A stretch of DNA of 57,748 nt from Rhodospirillaceae bacterium. GTDB lineage: Bacteria; Pseudomonadota; Alphaproteobacteria; Rhodospirillales; Rhodospirillaceae. Position 1 is the stretch's first letter; the number at the start of each line of letters is the position of its first letter. Location of the stretch: contig SHVO01000004.1 in the NCBI GenBank assembly GCA_009694245.1, positions 1-57,748 on the forward strand, in the 5' to 3' direction. The notes under the pieces were generated by a model. It ran no database searches. It saw only the letters and a program-made list of their open reading frames with translations, and was not told the DNA's origin. Both the position numbers and the translations under genes were made by a program. Below, piece by piece: positions 1-7,621 of the stretch.

Positions 1-476
1 AGGCGCGCCTTGATCGCGACTACGTCGACCATGTCATGATCGGCAAAGTAGGTTTGGAAGTAAGGCACCAGATCGCTGATCACCGCGTTCTGAAAGCGAT
101 TCATATTCGCTTCAATATAGTCGGTATCGGCCGGCGTCGCCGCCAAGATGCGGGCTATCACCGGCACGCGGCGTTGAACTTGGCCACTGATGATCACCGG
201 CACGACCAAGTCGGCGACTTTCACCAAAGGGAATTCAGTCATCGGCGGGTCAAATTTGGTCTTCGCGGCCAGCTCCATGGCCGCCATATCAGCCGCCGCT
301 GCTGGGTCCAAAACCATTGGATTTATGGGATTGGGTATGATCCCAAGCATGATCAGGCCGCCGACGCCGCCACCGGCCACCAGAATCACAGCCAGAGGAT
401 TACGATTATGCGTTTCATCGATAGTCGCTTCCCGATCCGTTGCGAGCGCGCTGTGGGAAAGTGGATTACACCACAT
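1..476 (-). CDS. Membrane-anchored protein, possibly FliL-like (3' end outside the window)
   Basis: An open frame runs from an ATG at 476, just after an in-frame TAG, to the window edge without a stop: 158 codons visible. Residues 27-47 (NPLAVILVAG onward) form one hydrophobic segment. A Pro/Ala-rich linker follows, then a domain with the pattern TEFPLVKVADLVVPV, a basic strand (QVQRRVPVIARI) and an amphipathic helix around NMNRFQNAVISDLVPYF. This single-TM plus small C-terminal domain layout resembles FliL-type flagellar basal-body proteins, but the match is by pattern only. It lies 69 bases downstream of thiL on the same strand, so it may be co-transcribed with it. I am confident it is coding and only weakly confident of the family. 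Confidence 0.6.
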   Translation of the reverse strand, partial: MWCNPLSHSALATDREATIDETHNRNPLAVILVAGGGVGGLIMLGIIPNPINPMVLDPAAAADMAAMELAAKTKFDPPMTEFPLVKVADLVVPVIISGQVQRRVPVIARILAATPADTDYIEANMNRFQNAVISDLVPYFQTYFADHDMVDVVAIKAR

Positions 477-545
477 TTCCGCGGGCCAGGGCTACGGCCT
501 GGTGGCGGGCTTCTAATCCGCGACCGGTCTGTCAGAGTCGGACCA

Positions 546-1541
546 CTAGCGATGGCGGTAACCGGGCCGGGCGATGTCGATCGGGTGGCCTCCGGATCGA
601 ACCGTTACGCCGGTTCCAGCCTCCGGGCCGGAAAGAACGCCAATCGGAGTAAGCGCGACGTTTAAGTCGGCCGATAACTTTTTGAGTTCAGAAACGCGTC
701 CGGGCGCCGTCGCAAAGACCAGTTCGTAGTCGTCACCACCGCCGAAGATGGACTCCCACCAGCGCGAATCCTGCGCGATCGCCGCCCGTGCGGCCGGTGA
801 CAGGGGAATCGAATCCCGTTCGATTGTGGCCGCCAATCCGGAGGCCTTGCATAAGTGGCCAAGATCGCCGACCAAGCCGTCGGAGATATCGAGGCAAGCC
901 GAGGCCAGGTTCAGCAATGCGCGGCCCGTCGTAAGGCGCGGCTCGGGAAGCCGGTAGCGCGATGACAAGTCCTCGGCCAGCGGCGCCGGCAAGTTTAGCG
1001 CCGCGTCGAGGCATGCGAGGCCAAGCGCAGCGTCGCCAATCGTGCCGGTTACGCAGACGACATCGCCGCGACGCGCGGTACTTCGCAAAAGCGCCTTGCC
1101 ATTCTCTACTTCGCCAAAAGCGGTGATCGTAATGCTGAGGGGACCCGGCCCGCTGGTCGTATCGCCACCCAGAAGTGCCGCGCCGAAGCGGTCGACGTCG
1201 GCGGCCAAACCGGCGGCGTAGCGTTGCAGATATGCATCGTCGATCGACGGGTTGAGTGAAAGTGCTTGAAGGAAACCGATGGGGCGCGCGCCTTTGGCGG
1301 CAAGGTCCGACAGGTTCACCCGTAACGCCTTGCGTGCGACCAGATCCGGCAGATCGTCATGGCGAAAATGCACACCGGCAATGAGGGTGTCGGTGGTCGC
1401 CACCAGTTGGCAGCCGGGCGAGATGTCGAGGAGCGCCGCGTCGTCTATGAGTCCCAGCGCGCCCGGTGCATTCCGCGAAAGCGGTGCGAACAGATCCGCG
1501 ATCAATTCGAATTCGCCGCGACAGGGGCGCTCGCCGCTCAT
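546..1541 (-). CDS. thiL: Thiamine-monophosphate kinase ThiL
   Basis: This enzyme phosphorylates thiamine monophosphate to thiamine pyrophosphate, the last step of cofactor synthesis, in the cytoplasm. The 331-residue protein has the AIR-synthase-like fold signatures: LIDDAALL near residue 31, the metal-binding GGDTT around 125, CLDISDGLVGDL around 218 and GGGDDYEL around 267. Length is normal for the family. Its start codon overlaps the nusB stop in an ATGA arrangement (1538-1541), so the two are translationally coupled. The order ribH-nusB-thiL is common in Alphaproteobacteria. The reading is clear and nothing is unusual. Confidence 0.97.
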   Translation of the reverse strand: MSGERPCRGEFELIADLFAPLSRNAPGALGLIDDAALLDISPGCQLVATTDTLIAGVHFRHDDLPDLVARKALRVNLSDLAAKGARPIGFLQALSLNPSIDDAYLQRYAAGLAADVDRFGAALLGGDTTSGPGPLSITITAFGEVENGKALLRSTARRGDVVCVTGTIGDAALGLACLDAALNLPAPLAEDLSSRYRLPEPRLTTGRALLNLASACLDISDGLVGDLGHLCKASGLAATIERDSIPLSPAARAAIAQDSRWWESIFGGGDDYELVFATAPGRVSELKKLSADLNVALTPIGVLSGPEAGTGVTVRSGGHPIDIARPGYRHR

Positions 1542-2107
1542 GGCGCTGCCTCAAGGCCCTCCGCTACGCCGCGATCCTCGACCCGGCCAAGAACCCTGGC
1601 AATCCGATCCAACACGGCGTTGACCAAGCGTGGTTCGGCCCCCGGGTAGAAGGCATGGGCAACGTCGACAAACTCGGAGATCGTTGCGCGGCCGGGAACG
1701 TCGGTACGCGTCAGAAGTTCGGCGACGGCGCAGCGCAGAATTGCACGCAGTGTCATTTCCAAGCGCTCCCAGGGCCACTCCGCCGCCAACGCGCCTTTGA
1801 TCATCTGGTCGATATCCGCGCTTCGGGACTGGACAGAGCGCACAAGACTGATGAAGAGTTCGCTGTCGAGCGTTGCCAAGGCGACAATCGATTCTTGCGC
1901 GGTCTCGGTATCCTCGGCCACCGCCAGCCCGCCGAGCCGGCCAATGAGGAAATCCTTGATCACCTCATCGTGGGGCGTTTGGCTGGCCTCAATCTGATAA
2001 AGCGCCTGCACCGCCGCGAGGCGCGCCGCGCTGCGCTCAAGCATGGCGGGTCCCGCGGGCTCGCCCGCGGGGTCAGTTTCCATCGGTGATAAACGTATCG
2101 CCGTCAT
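1538..2107 (-). CDS. nusB: Transcription antitermination factor NusB
   Basis: NusB binds boxA RNA with NusE (S10) in antitermination complexes, chiefly on rRNA operons. I place the start at ATG 2107 (189 residues). It is preceded by AGGAG about 12 bases upstream, whereas the in-frame extension to 2218 overlaps the end of ribH and looks non-coding. The helical domain begins at RLAAVQALYQIEAS, and the C-terminal part holds the typical run AEWPWERLEMTLRAILRCAVAEL followed by a conserved-looking EFVDVAHAFY. The N-terminal extension of about 25 residues before the NusB fold is usual in Alphaproteobacteria. It lies between ribH and thiL on the same strand. Confidence 0.95.
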   Translation of the reverse strand: MTAIRLSPMETDPAGEPAGPAMLERSAARLAAVQALYQIEASQTPHDEVIKDFLIGRLGGLAVAEDTETAQESIVALATLDSELFISLVRSVQSRSADIDQMIKGALAAEWPWERLEMTLRAILRCAVAELLTRTDVPGRATISEFVDVAHAFYPGAEPRLVNAVLDRIARVLGRVEDRGVAEGLEAAP

Positions 2108-2189
2108 GACGCAGGCTGTCTCCTGAAATGCAAGTGAGGTGGCCGCGTTGGCCGTGGATCCAGCGAAGTCACATGGCAAGTGAGCGAGG

Positions 2190-2639
2190 TTATAGCCCGA
2201 AGCGCTGTTTGACCTCAATGAGACGCAAGCAGGCCCGCGCGGCGCGGCCGCCGGCGTCGCCTTCCGCCGGGTTGGCGCGGTTTTGCGCCAGCTCCCAGGT
2301 TGGGCAGGTCAGGATGCCATTGCCGGACGGCATTCTCAGATCCCGCGCGATTTGCTGCACGCCGCGCATGGATTCGGCACAGACATACTCGTAGTGATCG
2401 GTCTCGCCCTTGATCGCGCAGCCGAGCGCGATAAATCCGTCGTAGCGCTGAACGGGCTTACGGTCGGGATTGAGGCCGAGGATCGCAGCGAGCGGCAATT
2501 CAAGTATGCCGGGAACCGTGACAACGTTGAATTTGGCCTTGGCGCCGGCGAGTACGGCTGAGGCGCCCTTCAATAGATTGTCGGCAATCTCCTCATAGAA
2601 ACGCGCTTCGACGATCAGAATGTGCAAAGAACTGGCCAT
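2190..2639 (-). CDS. ribH: 6,7-dimethyl-8-ribityllumazine synthase (RibH)
   Basis: Lumazine synthase condenses 5-amino-6-ribitylaminouracil with dihydroxybutanone phosphate to make the direct precursor of riboflavin. The 149-residue protein has the standard layout: N-terminal strand SLHILIVEARFYEEI, the VPGILELPLAA substrate segment near residue 42, GFIALGCAIKGETDHYEYV with the catalytic His region near 85-90, and a C-terminal GGRAARACLRLIE helix. Its expected partner ribBA is not adjacent but lies 3.2 kb away at 5845. The two are separated by unrelated genes on both strands. Confidence 0.96.
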   Translation of the reverse strand: MASSLHILIVEARFYEEIADNLLKGASAVLAGAKAKFNVVTVPGILELPLAAILGLNPDRKPVQRYDGFIALGCAIKGETDHYEYVCAESMRGVQQIARDLRMPSGNGILTCPTWELAQNRANPAEGDAGGRAARACLRLIEVKQRFGL

Positions 2640-2655
2640 GGCCTGTATTTTCCAG

Positions 2656-2931
2656 CTATTTTTCTGGCGTCTTCGTGTCCGGAACTTGTGAATGCCTGCG
2701 AACGAAGCCCATGAAGGCTATGATCTCGAGCGCTGCCACTACCCAAACGATACCCTGCCCGGCCCCGTTCTCAGCCATATATGTCTGCATGATTTCTACG
2801 GATTCGGCCAGCACGACCATGAACGCGGCCAGGCTTGCCCAACCCTGCCAGGTTCGGGGAAAATGCCCTAAGCCCTTCGACCCCCGCCTGAACCACTTAT
2901 TTTCGGCCGCGCCCACGGTTGCCTGCTCCAT
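2656..2931 (-). CDS. Small membrane protein of unknown function
   Basis: The frame encodes 91 residues with two likely membrane helices, WASLAAFMVVLAESVEIM (about 31-48) and GIVWVVAALEIIAFMGFV (about 60-77). A basic N-terminus and a short charged tail flank them. I do not recognise a family. It ends 16 bases before the ribH start on the same strand, so it may be co-transcribed with ribH, and it is divergent from the methyltransferase-like gene at 2978. It is the first gene of the block that separates ribH from the rest of the riboflavin genes. Coding is supported by the compact hydrophobic pattern and tight spacing. Confidence 0.6.
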   Translation of the reverse strand: MEQATVGAAENKWFRRGSKGLGHFPRTWQGWASLAAFMVVLAESVEIMQTYMAENGAGQGIVWVVAALEIIAFMGFVRRHSQVPDTKTPEK

Positions 2932-2977
2932 CGACGGATAACGTTGACGCCGCCAAACTATAGCTACGCCGCGCCAT

Positions 2978-3796
2978 ATGGTAGTGCCAAAAGCTCAGGC
3001 CATCATGCGCTCAATTGGTGAGCGGGAAGCCGCCGGAGGAATTGGATTGGTCGCGCCGAAACCACTCAGCAAAGTCACGCATACTTCGGTGCTGGGCACG
3101 ATCAGGCTCCGTTACGAGAAGGATGCCGGCACCCTCACCTACGTCCAGAGAGGCGGCAATCAAAGCGCGGTCGACCGCCATGGCATAAGTCTCGACACCT
3201 ATATTCACGCGATCTACGGACTGGTTTTGCAGACGCCCGCAAAAAACGTACTGATGATCGGCTGCGGCGGCGGCACTTTGGGCAAGATGCTCTCGGCGAT
3301 CGGTAAGCGAGTTACCATTGTCGACATCGATAGCGCGTCTTTTCGGCTCGCCAAACACCATTTCGGCTTGCCGGCCAACATCACATGCCGCGTTGGCGAT
3401 GGTCTCGCGTACATGCAGAAAACCCGCCGGCGCTTTGATACGGTGGTGATCGACGCCTTCGTCGGTGAGACAATTCCGCCGCATCTCGCGGGCGGCGCCA
3501 TGGCTGCCGCGGCGCGGCGGTGTTTGCGGCGCGGCGGCAGCTTGTTTGTAAACGTCTGCCTCGATAACCGGGCCGATCGCGCCGCCGATATAATTGGCCA
3601 CCACCTGAAGGAGAACGGCTGGAGCGTCCGGCTCTTGGATCAAGCCGGCAGCGCCAGGAATGCCGTCGTGGCGGCCGGCGACGTGAGAAAGCTACGGCCT
3701 CCGGTTTTGATCCATCCCCCCAACGTCGAAGTCCCGAGAGTTAAGATAGAGCTCCGCCACATGCGGTTCAGGCGCCTGCGGGACAAGGGTGCGTAA
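2978..3796 (+). CDS. Spermidine-synthase-like SAM-dependent methyltransferase-fold protein
   Basis: The 272-residue protein has a Rossmann fold of the spermidine synthase / class I methyltransferase type: VLMIGCGGGTLGKML (nucleotide loop, about residue 90), VTIVDIDSASFRLA (acidic end of strand 2), VGDGLAYMQK and FDTVVIDAFVGETIPPHL. An N-terminal beta domain (TSVLGTIRLRYEKDAG, LTYVQRGG) is like that of polyamine aminopropyltransferases. The substrate cannot be told from sequence, since many such proteins are not true spermidine synthases. A second ATG at 3005 is an equally possible start and neither has a clear ribosome site. It is convergent with the DUF1194 gene. Confidence 0.8.
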   Translation: MVVPKAQAIMRSIGEREAAGGIGLVAPKPLSKVTHTSVLGTIRLRYEKDAGTLTYVQRGGNQSAVDRHGISLDTYIHAIYGLVLQTPAKNVLMIGCGGGTLGKMLSAIGKRVTIVDIDSASFRLAKHHFGLPANITCRVGDGLAYMQKTRRRFDTVVIDAFVGETIPPHLAGGAMAAAARRCLRRGGSLFVNVCLDNRADRAADIIGHHLKENGWSVRLLDQAGSARNAVVAAGDVRKLRPPVLIHPPNVEVPRVKIELRHMRFRRLRDKGA

Positions 3797-3831
3797 AGGA
3801 CACCCCGGAAAGGCCAGCCCTCGGTATCGGC

Positions 3832-4596
3832 TTAGGAGCGCGACTTTACGATTTGCGGCTCCCCGTCGTCGGCTGGTCGGTGACCCTGCAACTGCGCGAT
3901 CTCAAGGATCAATTTTTGCAGCACGAGCTTGTTGAAATCCTCAAGGTTCTTGACGACGAGGGTGAAAGATCCGCGACCGCCCGTCACGTTTTCGGCGTAA
4001 TACTTGTCGAGGTCGGGCGGAATCTTGGTTCGATAACTCTGGCGCTCGTTCATGATCGGCAGACCGTTGATAATGATCCCTGCTTTGACGGCCGCATCTC
4101 GGGCCGCGCGCACGGGGCGGCCATAATCACTATAGCCATCACCCGAGATATCGATCACGCGACGGAGCGATTGAAAACCGCTCTTAAGGAGCAAGTTTGT
4201 CGAGAAATCGATGCCGCCGCTGATCGAAGTGGTGCTGCCCGGCTTATAGGCCGCGGCTTTTAATTCGTCGGCGAAGGCCGTGGCGCCGGCGCCGTCGGAG
4301 ATTTCGCGCCACGGAATTACGACGCGTTGGTCGGTCGGGCTCGACCATTCGATATAAGTCAGAGCGATGCGCCCGTACAATCCGCCGCGGATGGCCTCGG
4401 CCACCCGAGGGTCGCGCAAGGCAGTTATGTAGCCGGATCGCTGAATACCCGCTTCGCCTTCGTCCACGCTTGAAGATACATCGACCGCGAGAACTAGCGC
4501 GACATCTACCTCGCGTTGACCAGAGCGCTCGGCAGCATGGGCCGGCGCGGCAGCGATCGCGAGAACGAAACAAAAAACCCGACACCAAGAACGCAT
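3832..4596 (-). CDS. DUF1194 protein, exported von Willebrand factor A-like domain
   Basis: I choose the ATG at 4596 because GGGGAGAAA lies about 10 bases upstream and the protein then opens with a proper signal peptide (MRSWCRVFCFVLAIAAAPAHA). The mature part begins with VDVALVLAVDVSSSVDEGE, in which D39, S41 and S43 form a MIDAS metal site. Further vWA-type landmarks are TSISGGIDFS and RVIDISGDGYSDYG. The 254-residue length and pattern fit DUF1194, a family of periplasmic vWA-like proteins of unknown role in Alphaproteobacteria. It is convergent with the methyltransferase-like gene and lies just left of the deleted IS element. Confidence 0.85.
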   Translation of the reverse strand: MRSWCRVFCFVLAIAAAPAHAAERSGQREVDVALVLAVDVSSSVDEGEAGIQRSGYITALRDPRVAEAIRGGLYGRIALTYIEWSSPTDQRVVIPWREISDGAGATAFADELKAAAYKPGSTTSISGGIDFSTNLLLKSGFQSLRRVIDISGDGYSDYGRPVRAARDAAVKAGIIINGLPIMNERQSYRTKIPPDLDKYYAENVTGGRGSFTLVVKNLEDFNKLVLQKLILEIAQLQGHRPADDGEPQIVKSRS

Positions 4597-4679
4597 CTCG
4601 CTATTTTCTCCCCAAGGTCTAGACCGCATAATCCGGCGACGTGATCTTCGGGCTCGGCGCCAAAATGCACGCTACTCTA

Positions 4680-4716
4680 GGTATTTTTGCGGCCAAGGAA
4701 AGTAACAAAAAATACC
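4680..4716. repeat. Inverted repeat GGTATTTTT / AAAAATACC
   Basis: GGTATTTTT (4680-4688) is repeated perfectly in inverse at 4708-4716 with a 19-base spacer. It lies 84 bases upstream of the DUF1194 start and 31 bases from the IS-derived element. It could be an operator, a weak hairpin terminator or a relic of another insertion. Nothing in the sequence decides between these. Confidence 0.4.
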
Positions 4717-4747
4717 GACACATGGCCGCGGGAGAAGCCTTGTGATA

Positions 4748-5160
4748 CCAACGGCCTCAAGGATTGACCGTTGCCCATGATCTTGTGGTGATGGACTTGA
4801 TGCGCTGTGGGTCGTTGGCGAAGAAGGTCCAGGCGTTGCAGGACTTTTCGACGATGTCATGGTAGTCGTCGAAGACGGTGATCGCGAGTTTGTTGCCGCG
4901 CAGGTATTCCCAGACGTTTTCGATGGGATTGAGTTCGGGCGCATAGGACGGCAGCGGAACCAGCGTGATGTTGTCCGGCACGGTGAGGCGTTTGGCGACG
5001 TGATAACCTGCGCCGTCGAGGACGAGGGCGGCTTCAAGTCATGCCGTGTAATCGATACTGCCGCCCCCATCGATGACCCTCCTCTACTGGGAGAGCCTAT
5101 GGAATCAGACTTTTAAACGTTTGGGAATCCCAAATCAGAGTCAGGGATTACGGCCGTTGG
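4748..5160 (-). mobile_element. Internally deleted IS630-family element with both ends (MITE-like)
   Basis: The 413-bp segment begins CCAACGGCC and ends GGCCGTTGG, perfect inverted ends. It is flanked on each side by TA (4746-4747 and 5161-5162), the target duplication expected of IS630/Tc1 elements. Inside are the first codons of a transposase (ATG at 5070, MGAAVSITRHDL) and its last roughly 90 codons (DDE_3 domain), joined out of frame. A full IS630 copy is usually 1.0-1.2 kb, so most of the middle is gone. The element has no working transposase and could move only with help from a complete relative elsewhere. Confidence 0.8.
4757..5070 (-). pseudogene. IS630-family transposase remnant (both termini, middle deleted)
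   Basis: The C-terminal frame, ending at 4757, reads LVLDGAGYHVAKRL, then LVPLPSYAPELNPIENVWEYL. These carry the second Asp and the final Glu of the DDE triad. The N-terminal frame from ATG 5070 reads MGAAVSITRHDL, the typical opening of these transposases. Between them, near 5030-5035, the frame changes and the helix-turn-helix and first Asp are absent. This shows an internal deletion, not a point mutation. The protein would be inactive. Confidence 0.85.
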
Positions 5161-5435
5161 TATGAGACCCATCGCGGCGGGTCCTATCGGCGACCCATTC
5201 ATCGCACAAAACAACGTATTATCAATAAGTTAAATACGGGGATAGGGGGGCTGATCTCCTGGGGAGTCGTCGTGACGATGCCACCGCTGCCCAAATTCTT
5301 TCGCCTTTGACGAAGATCGTGGTCATCCGGCACGGAGGCGACGATCCTCATTGTGCGCAGGATTGCCGACCCGCGTCCCCTGAACGATCGGAAGACGCTG
5401 GAGCGATTATCTCTAAACCGGGGGCTCTGACATTG

Positions 5436-5852
5436 ATGTCGATCGGAATTAGAGGGTTTGCCTTCAGCCTCGCGGCGGCGATTCTTCTTGCCCCCTTTAC
5501 TGCTCTCACCGCCGCCGCCGCCAAGGGCGATCCGGTCAGCGTCAAGCTTACGTACACCGAGTGCGAGGGTTGCCACACCTTCAGGGAAAACAAAGTCGGC
5601 CCTAAACATTGCGGCGTTGTCGGGCGGAAAGCCGCGAGCCTTACCGACTATCCGTCATACTTCGAGGCGCTGCGCTCCTCGGGATTGGCTTGGGACGTAA
5701 AGACCCTGGATGAATTCTTGGCCGAACCCTACTCCTACTTGCCGGGAACGGCAATGGGATACGTCGGAATCTCCGACAAGGAATCGCGCGTCGACCTCAC
5801 CGCTTATATGGCATTGATGGGCTCCGACCCAAACATCTGCGGTGTTAAGTAA
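5436..5852 (+). CDS. Periplasmic class I cytochrome c (cytochrome c2-like)
   Basis: From ATG 5436 the 138-residue product starts with a signal peptide (GFAFSLAAAILLAPFTALTAAAA) and has one haem site, C43-E-G-C46-H47. The distal ligand is probably Met107 in PGTAMGYVG, the usual GTxM loop of small soluble cytochromes c. KVGPKHCGVVGRKA after the haem site is the cytochrome c2-like core, with an extra Cys. It should carry electrons in the periplasm; the partner is unknown. Its last 8 bases overlap the end of ribBA in convergent orientation. The longer frame back to 5307 lacks a signal peptide at its start and is unlikely. Confidence 0.92.
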   Translation: MSIGIRGFAFSLAAAILLAPFTALTAAAAKGDPVSVKLTYTECEGCHTFRENKVGPKHCGVVGRKAASLTDYPSYFEALRSSGLAWDVKTLDEFLAEPYSYLPGTAMGYVGISDKESRVDLTAYMALMGSDPNICGVK

Positions 5853-6978
5853 CTTTTATCGGGCGCTGTTCGGCGATGTGCAGGCCGTAGCCCTCTAAAC
5901 CGACGATAATCTTGGACGTATTCGTCAAGAGGATCATGTTCTTCACGCCGAGGTCTACGAGAATTTGCGCGCCGAGTCCGTAATCTACCAAACGGCTGGT
6001 CTGCTCCTCGCCGCGGGCCTTAGCACGAATGCGTTCACCCAAGCGGCCCGGCACGCTTTCGCGAAACAGCACGAGCACGCCGCGGCCGTAATCCGCGACC
6101 ATCCGCATCGCCGCATGCAATTCGCCGCTGCGCGCCGTCTCACCGTCCAAAAGCACGTCGGGAAGCAGGTTGACGTGGTGCATACGCACCATGACCGGTG
6201 CTTCGCCATCGAATGCGCCCTTGGCCAGGACGACATGTTCGACGCCGCTGACAGTGTCCACATAGACGCGCATGAGCCACTGACCGCAGATCTTTGAGAC
6301 AAAGGGCGCCTCGGCATCCATGCGAACCAATCGCTCATTGCGTCTGCGGTATTCGATCAGGCTGGCGATGGTTGCGATCTTCAAGCCGTGAAGCTGAGCA
6401 AACTTGATCAGGTCGGGCATGCGCGCCATGGAGCCGTCGTCGTTCATGATCTCACAAATGACCCCGGCGGGAATCAGGCCGGCCAATCGGGCAACATCGA
6501 CGGCAGCTTCGGTGTGACCGGCGCGCACCAGAACGCCGCCGTCCTTGGCGACCAGCGGGAAGATGTGGCCCGGGGTCGCGATGTCTTGCGGCGTGGAATC
6601 CGGATCGATGGCAACGGCAATGGTCCGCGCGCGATCAGCGGCCGATATGCCGGTCGTCACGCCGGTGCGCGCTTCGATGCTGAGGGTGAAGGCCGTGGAC
6701 AGCCGCGACTGGTTGTGGGCGGGCATCAACGGCAGTCGCAGGTGCTCGGTGCGATGGCGGGTCATCGAAAGGCAGATCAGGCCCCGGCCGTACTTGGCCA
6801 TGAAATTCACGGCTTCGGGGGTGGCCATCTGCGCCGGAATGATCAGATCGCCCTCGTTCTCGCGATTTTCGTCGTCAACCAGAATAAACATGCGGCCGTT
6901 GCGGGCATCATCCAGGATCTCCTCGACGGTCGAGAGGAAATCGGCGTGGTCGGCCTTGTCGTGCGTGGTGTCGGGCAC
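5845..6978 (-). CDS. ribBA: Dihydroxybutanone-phosphate synthase with degenerate GTP cyclohydrolase II domain (RibBX type)
   Basis: Residues 1 to about 205 form RibB, which makes 3,4-dihydroxy-2-butanone 4-phosphate from ribulose 5-phosphate. DDENRENEGDLI near 35, TGISAADRA near 108, PGHIFPL near 135 and GVICEIMNDDG near 173 supply its metal and catalytic residues. The rest resembles RibA, but the three zinc cysteines are missing: where RibA has SEC and RCDCG, this protein reads HHVNLLPDVLLDGETARSG. It is therefore probably not an active cyclohydrolase. Such RibB proteins with an inactive RibA-like half (RibBX) are known in Proteobacteria, so a separate ribA is expected outside the window. 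It follows ribE by 12 bases. Confidence 0.93.
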   Translation of the reverse strand: MPDTTHDKADHADFLSTVEEILDDARNGRMFILVDDENRENEGDLIIPAQMATPEAVNFMAKYGRGLICLSMTRHRTEHLRLPLMPAHNQSRLSTAFTLSIEARTGVTTGISAADRARTIAVAIDPDSTPQDIATPGHIFPLVAKDGGVLVRAGHTEAAVDVARLAGLIPAGVICEIMNDDGSMARMPDLIKFAQLHGLKIATIASLIEYRRRNERLVRMDAEAPFVSKICGQWLMRVYVDTVSGVEHVVLAKGAFDGEAPVMVRMHHVNLLPDVLLDGETARSGELHAAMRMVADYGRGVLVLFRESVPGRLGERIRAKARGEEQTSRLVDYGLGAQILVDLGVKNMILLTNTSKIIVGLEGYGLHIAEQRPIKVT

Positions 6979-6990
6979 GGGTTCGTTCTA

Positions 6991-7584
6991 TCAGGATGCG
7001 GGCTGCATGAGGCGCGCAACATAGCGCGCCAGACAATCGATTTCCATGTTGACCCGGCCTTCGGGACCCAATGCGCCGAATGTGGTCACGGCCAGAGTGT
7101 GGGGTATGACGTTGATATCAAAGCAGTCGGCGGCAACGTCATTGACCGTCAACGAAACGCCGTCCAGGCAGACCGAGCCCTTGGCCGCGACGAACTTGGC
7201 GAGATTCGCCGGCACGGCGATGGTGTAGCGCTTGGAGCCGGCATCATCGCGTAGCGACTTAACGATCCCGACACCGTCCACATGGCCGAGCACCATGTGC
7301 CCTCCGAGCTCGTCGCCAACTTTCAATGGCCGCTCAAGGTTGACGCGCCCCCCCACCTTCCAAGAACCAAGTGTGGTTTTATCAAGGGTTTCCTGCGAGG
7401 CATCGACCGCGAACCAGTCACGGCCCGTCTCCACGACGGTCAAACAACAGCCGTTGCAGGCGATCGAAGCGCCGAGGGCGATAGTGTCGAGCGCATAGGC
7501 CGTGGTGATCCGAAAACGCCGCGCGGCCTTGCCTGGGGCGACTTCGGCGATCGTTGCAAGGTCGGTGACTATGCCGGTGAACAT
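6991..7584 (-). CDS. ribE: Riboflavin synthase alpha subunit
   Basis: Riboflavin synthase dismutates two lumazines to riboflavin and the pyrimidine substrate of RibH. The start is set at ATG 7584 because the family opens with MFTGIV; the upstream extension to 7671 overlaps the end of ribD. The 197-residue protein shows the two tandem lumazine-binding halves. The first carries GASIACNGCCLTVVE, the second GSVCLDGVSLTVND, with LGHVDGVG in the middle. It lies 37 bases after ribD and 12 before ribBA on the same strand. Confidence 0.96.
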   Translation of the reverse strand: MFTGIVTDLATIAEVAPGKAARRFRITTAYALDTIALGASIACNGCCLTVVETGRDWFAVDASQETLDKTTLGSWKVGGRVNLERPLKVGDELGGHMVLGHVDGVGIVKSLRDDAGSKRYTIAVPANLAKFVAAKGSVCLDGVSLTVNDVAADCFDINVIPHTLAVTTFGALGPEGRVNMEIDCLARYVARLMQPAS

Positions 7585-7621
7585 GGGCAGCAAGACCTGG
7601 TTTGGTAGGCCGATGTCGATC

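Noticed and set aside
36-665. 209-codon plus-strand frame at the left edge
   Set aside because: The minus strand here encodes a membrane-anchored protein and the end of thiL, both with better protein character.
2640-2977. FMN riboswitch ahead of ribH
   Set aside because: The short gap before ribH (16 bases) and the region upstream of 2931 show no RFN-element-like conserved segments.
5199-5609. 136-codon minus-strand frame over the cytochrome c gene start
   Set aside because: The plus strand carries a signal peptide and CxxCH cytochrome; the minus frame is low-complexity and basic.
6388-7254. 288-codon plus-strand frame across ribBA and ribE
   Set aside because: It is antisense to two well-supported riboflavin genes and spans the gap between them, so it is not a gene.
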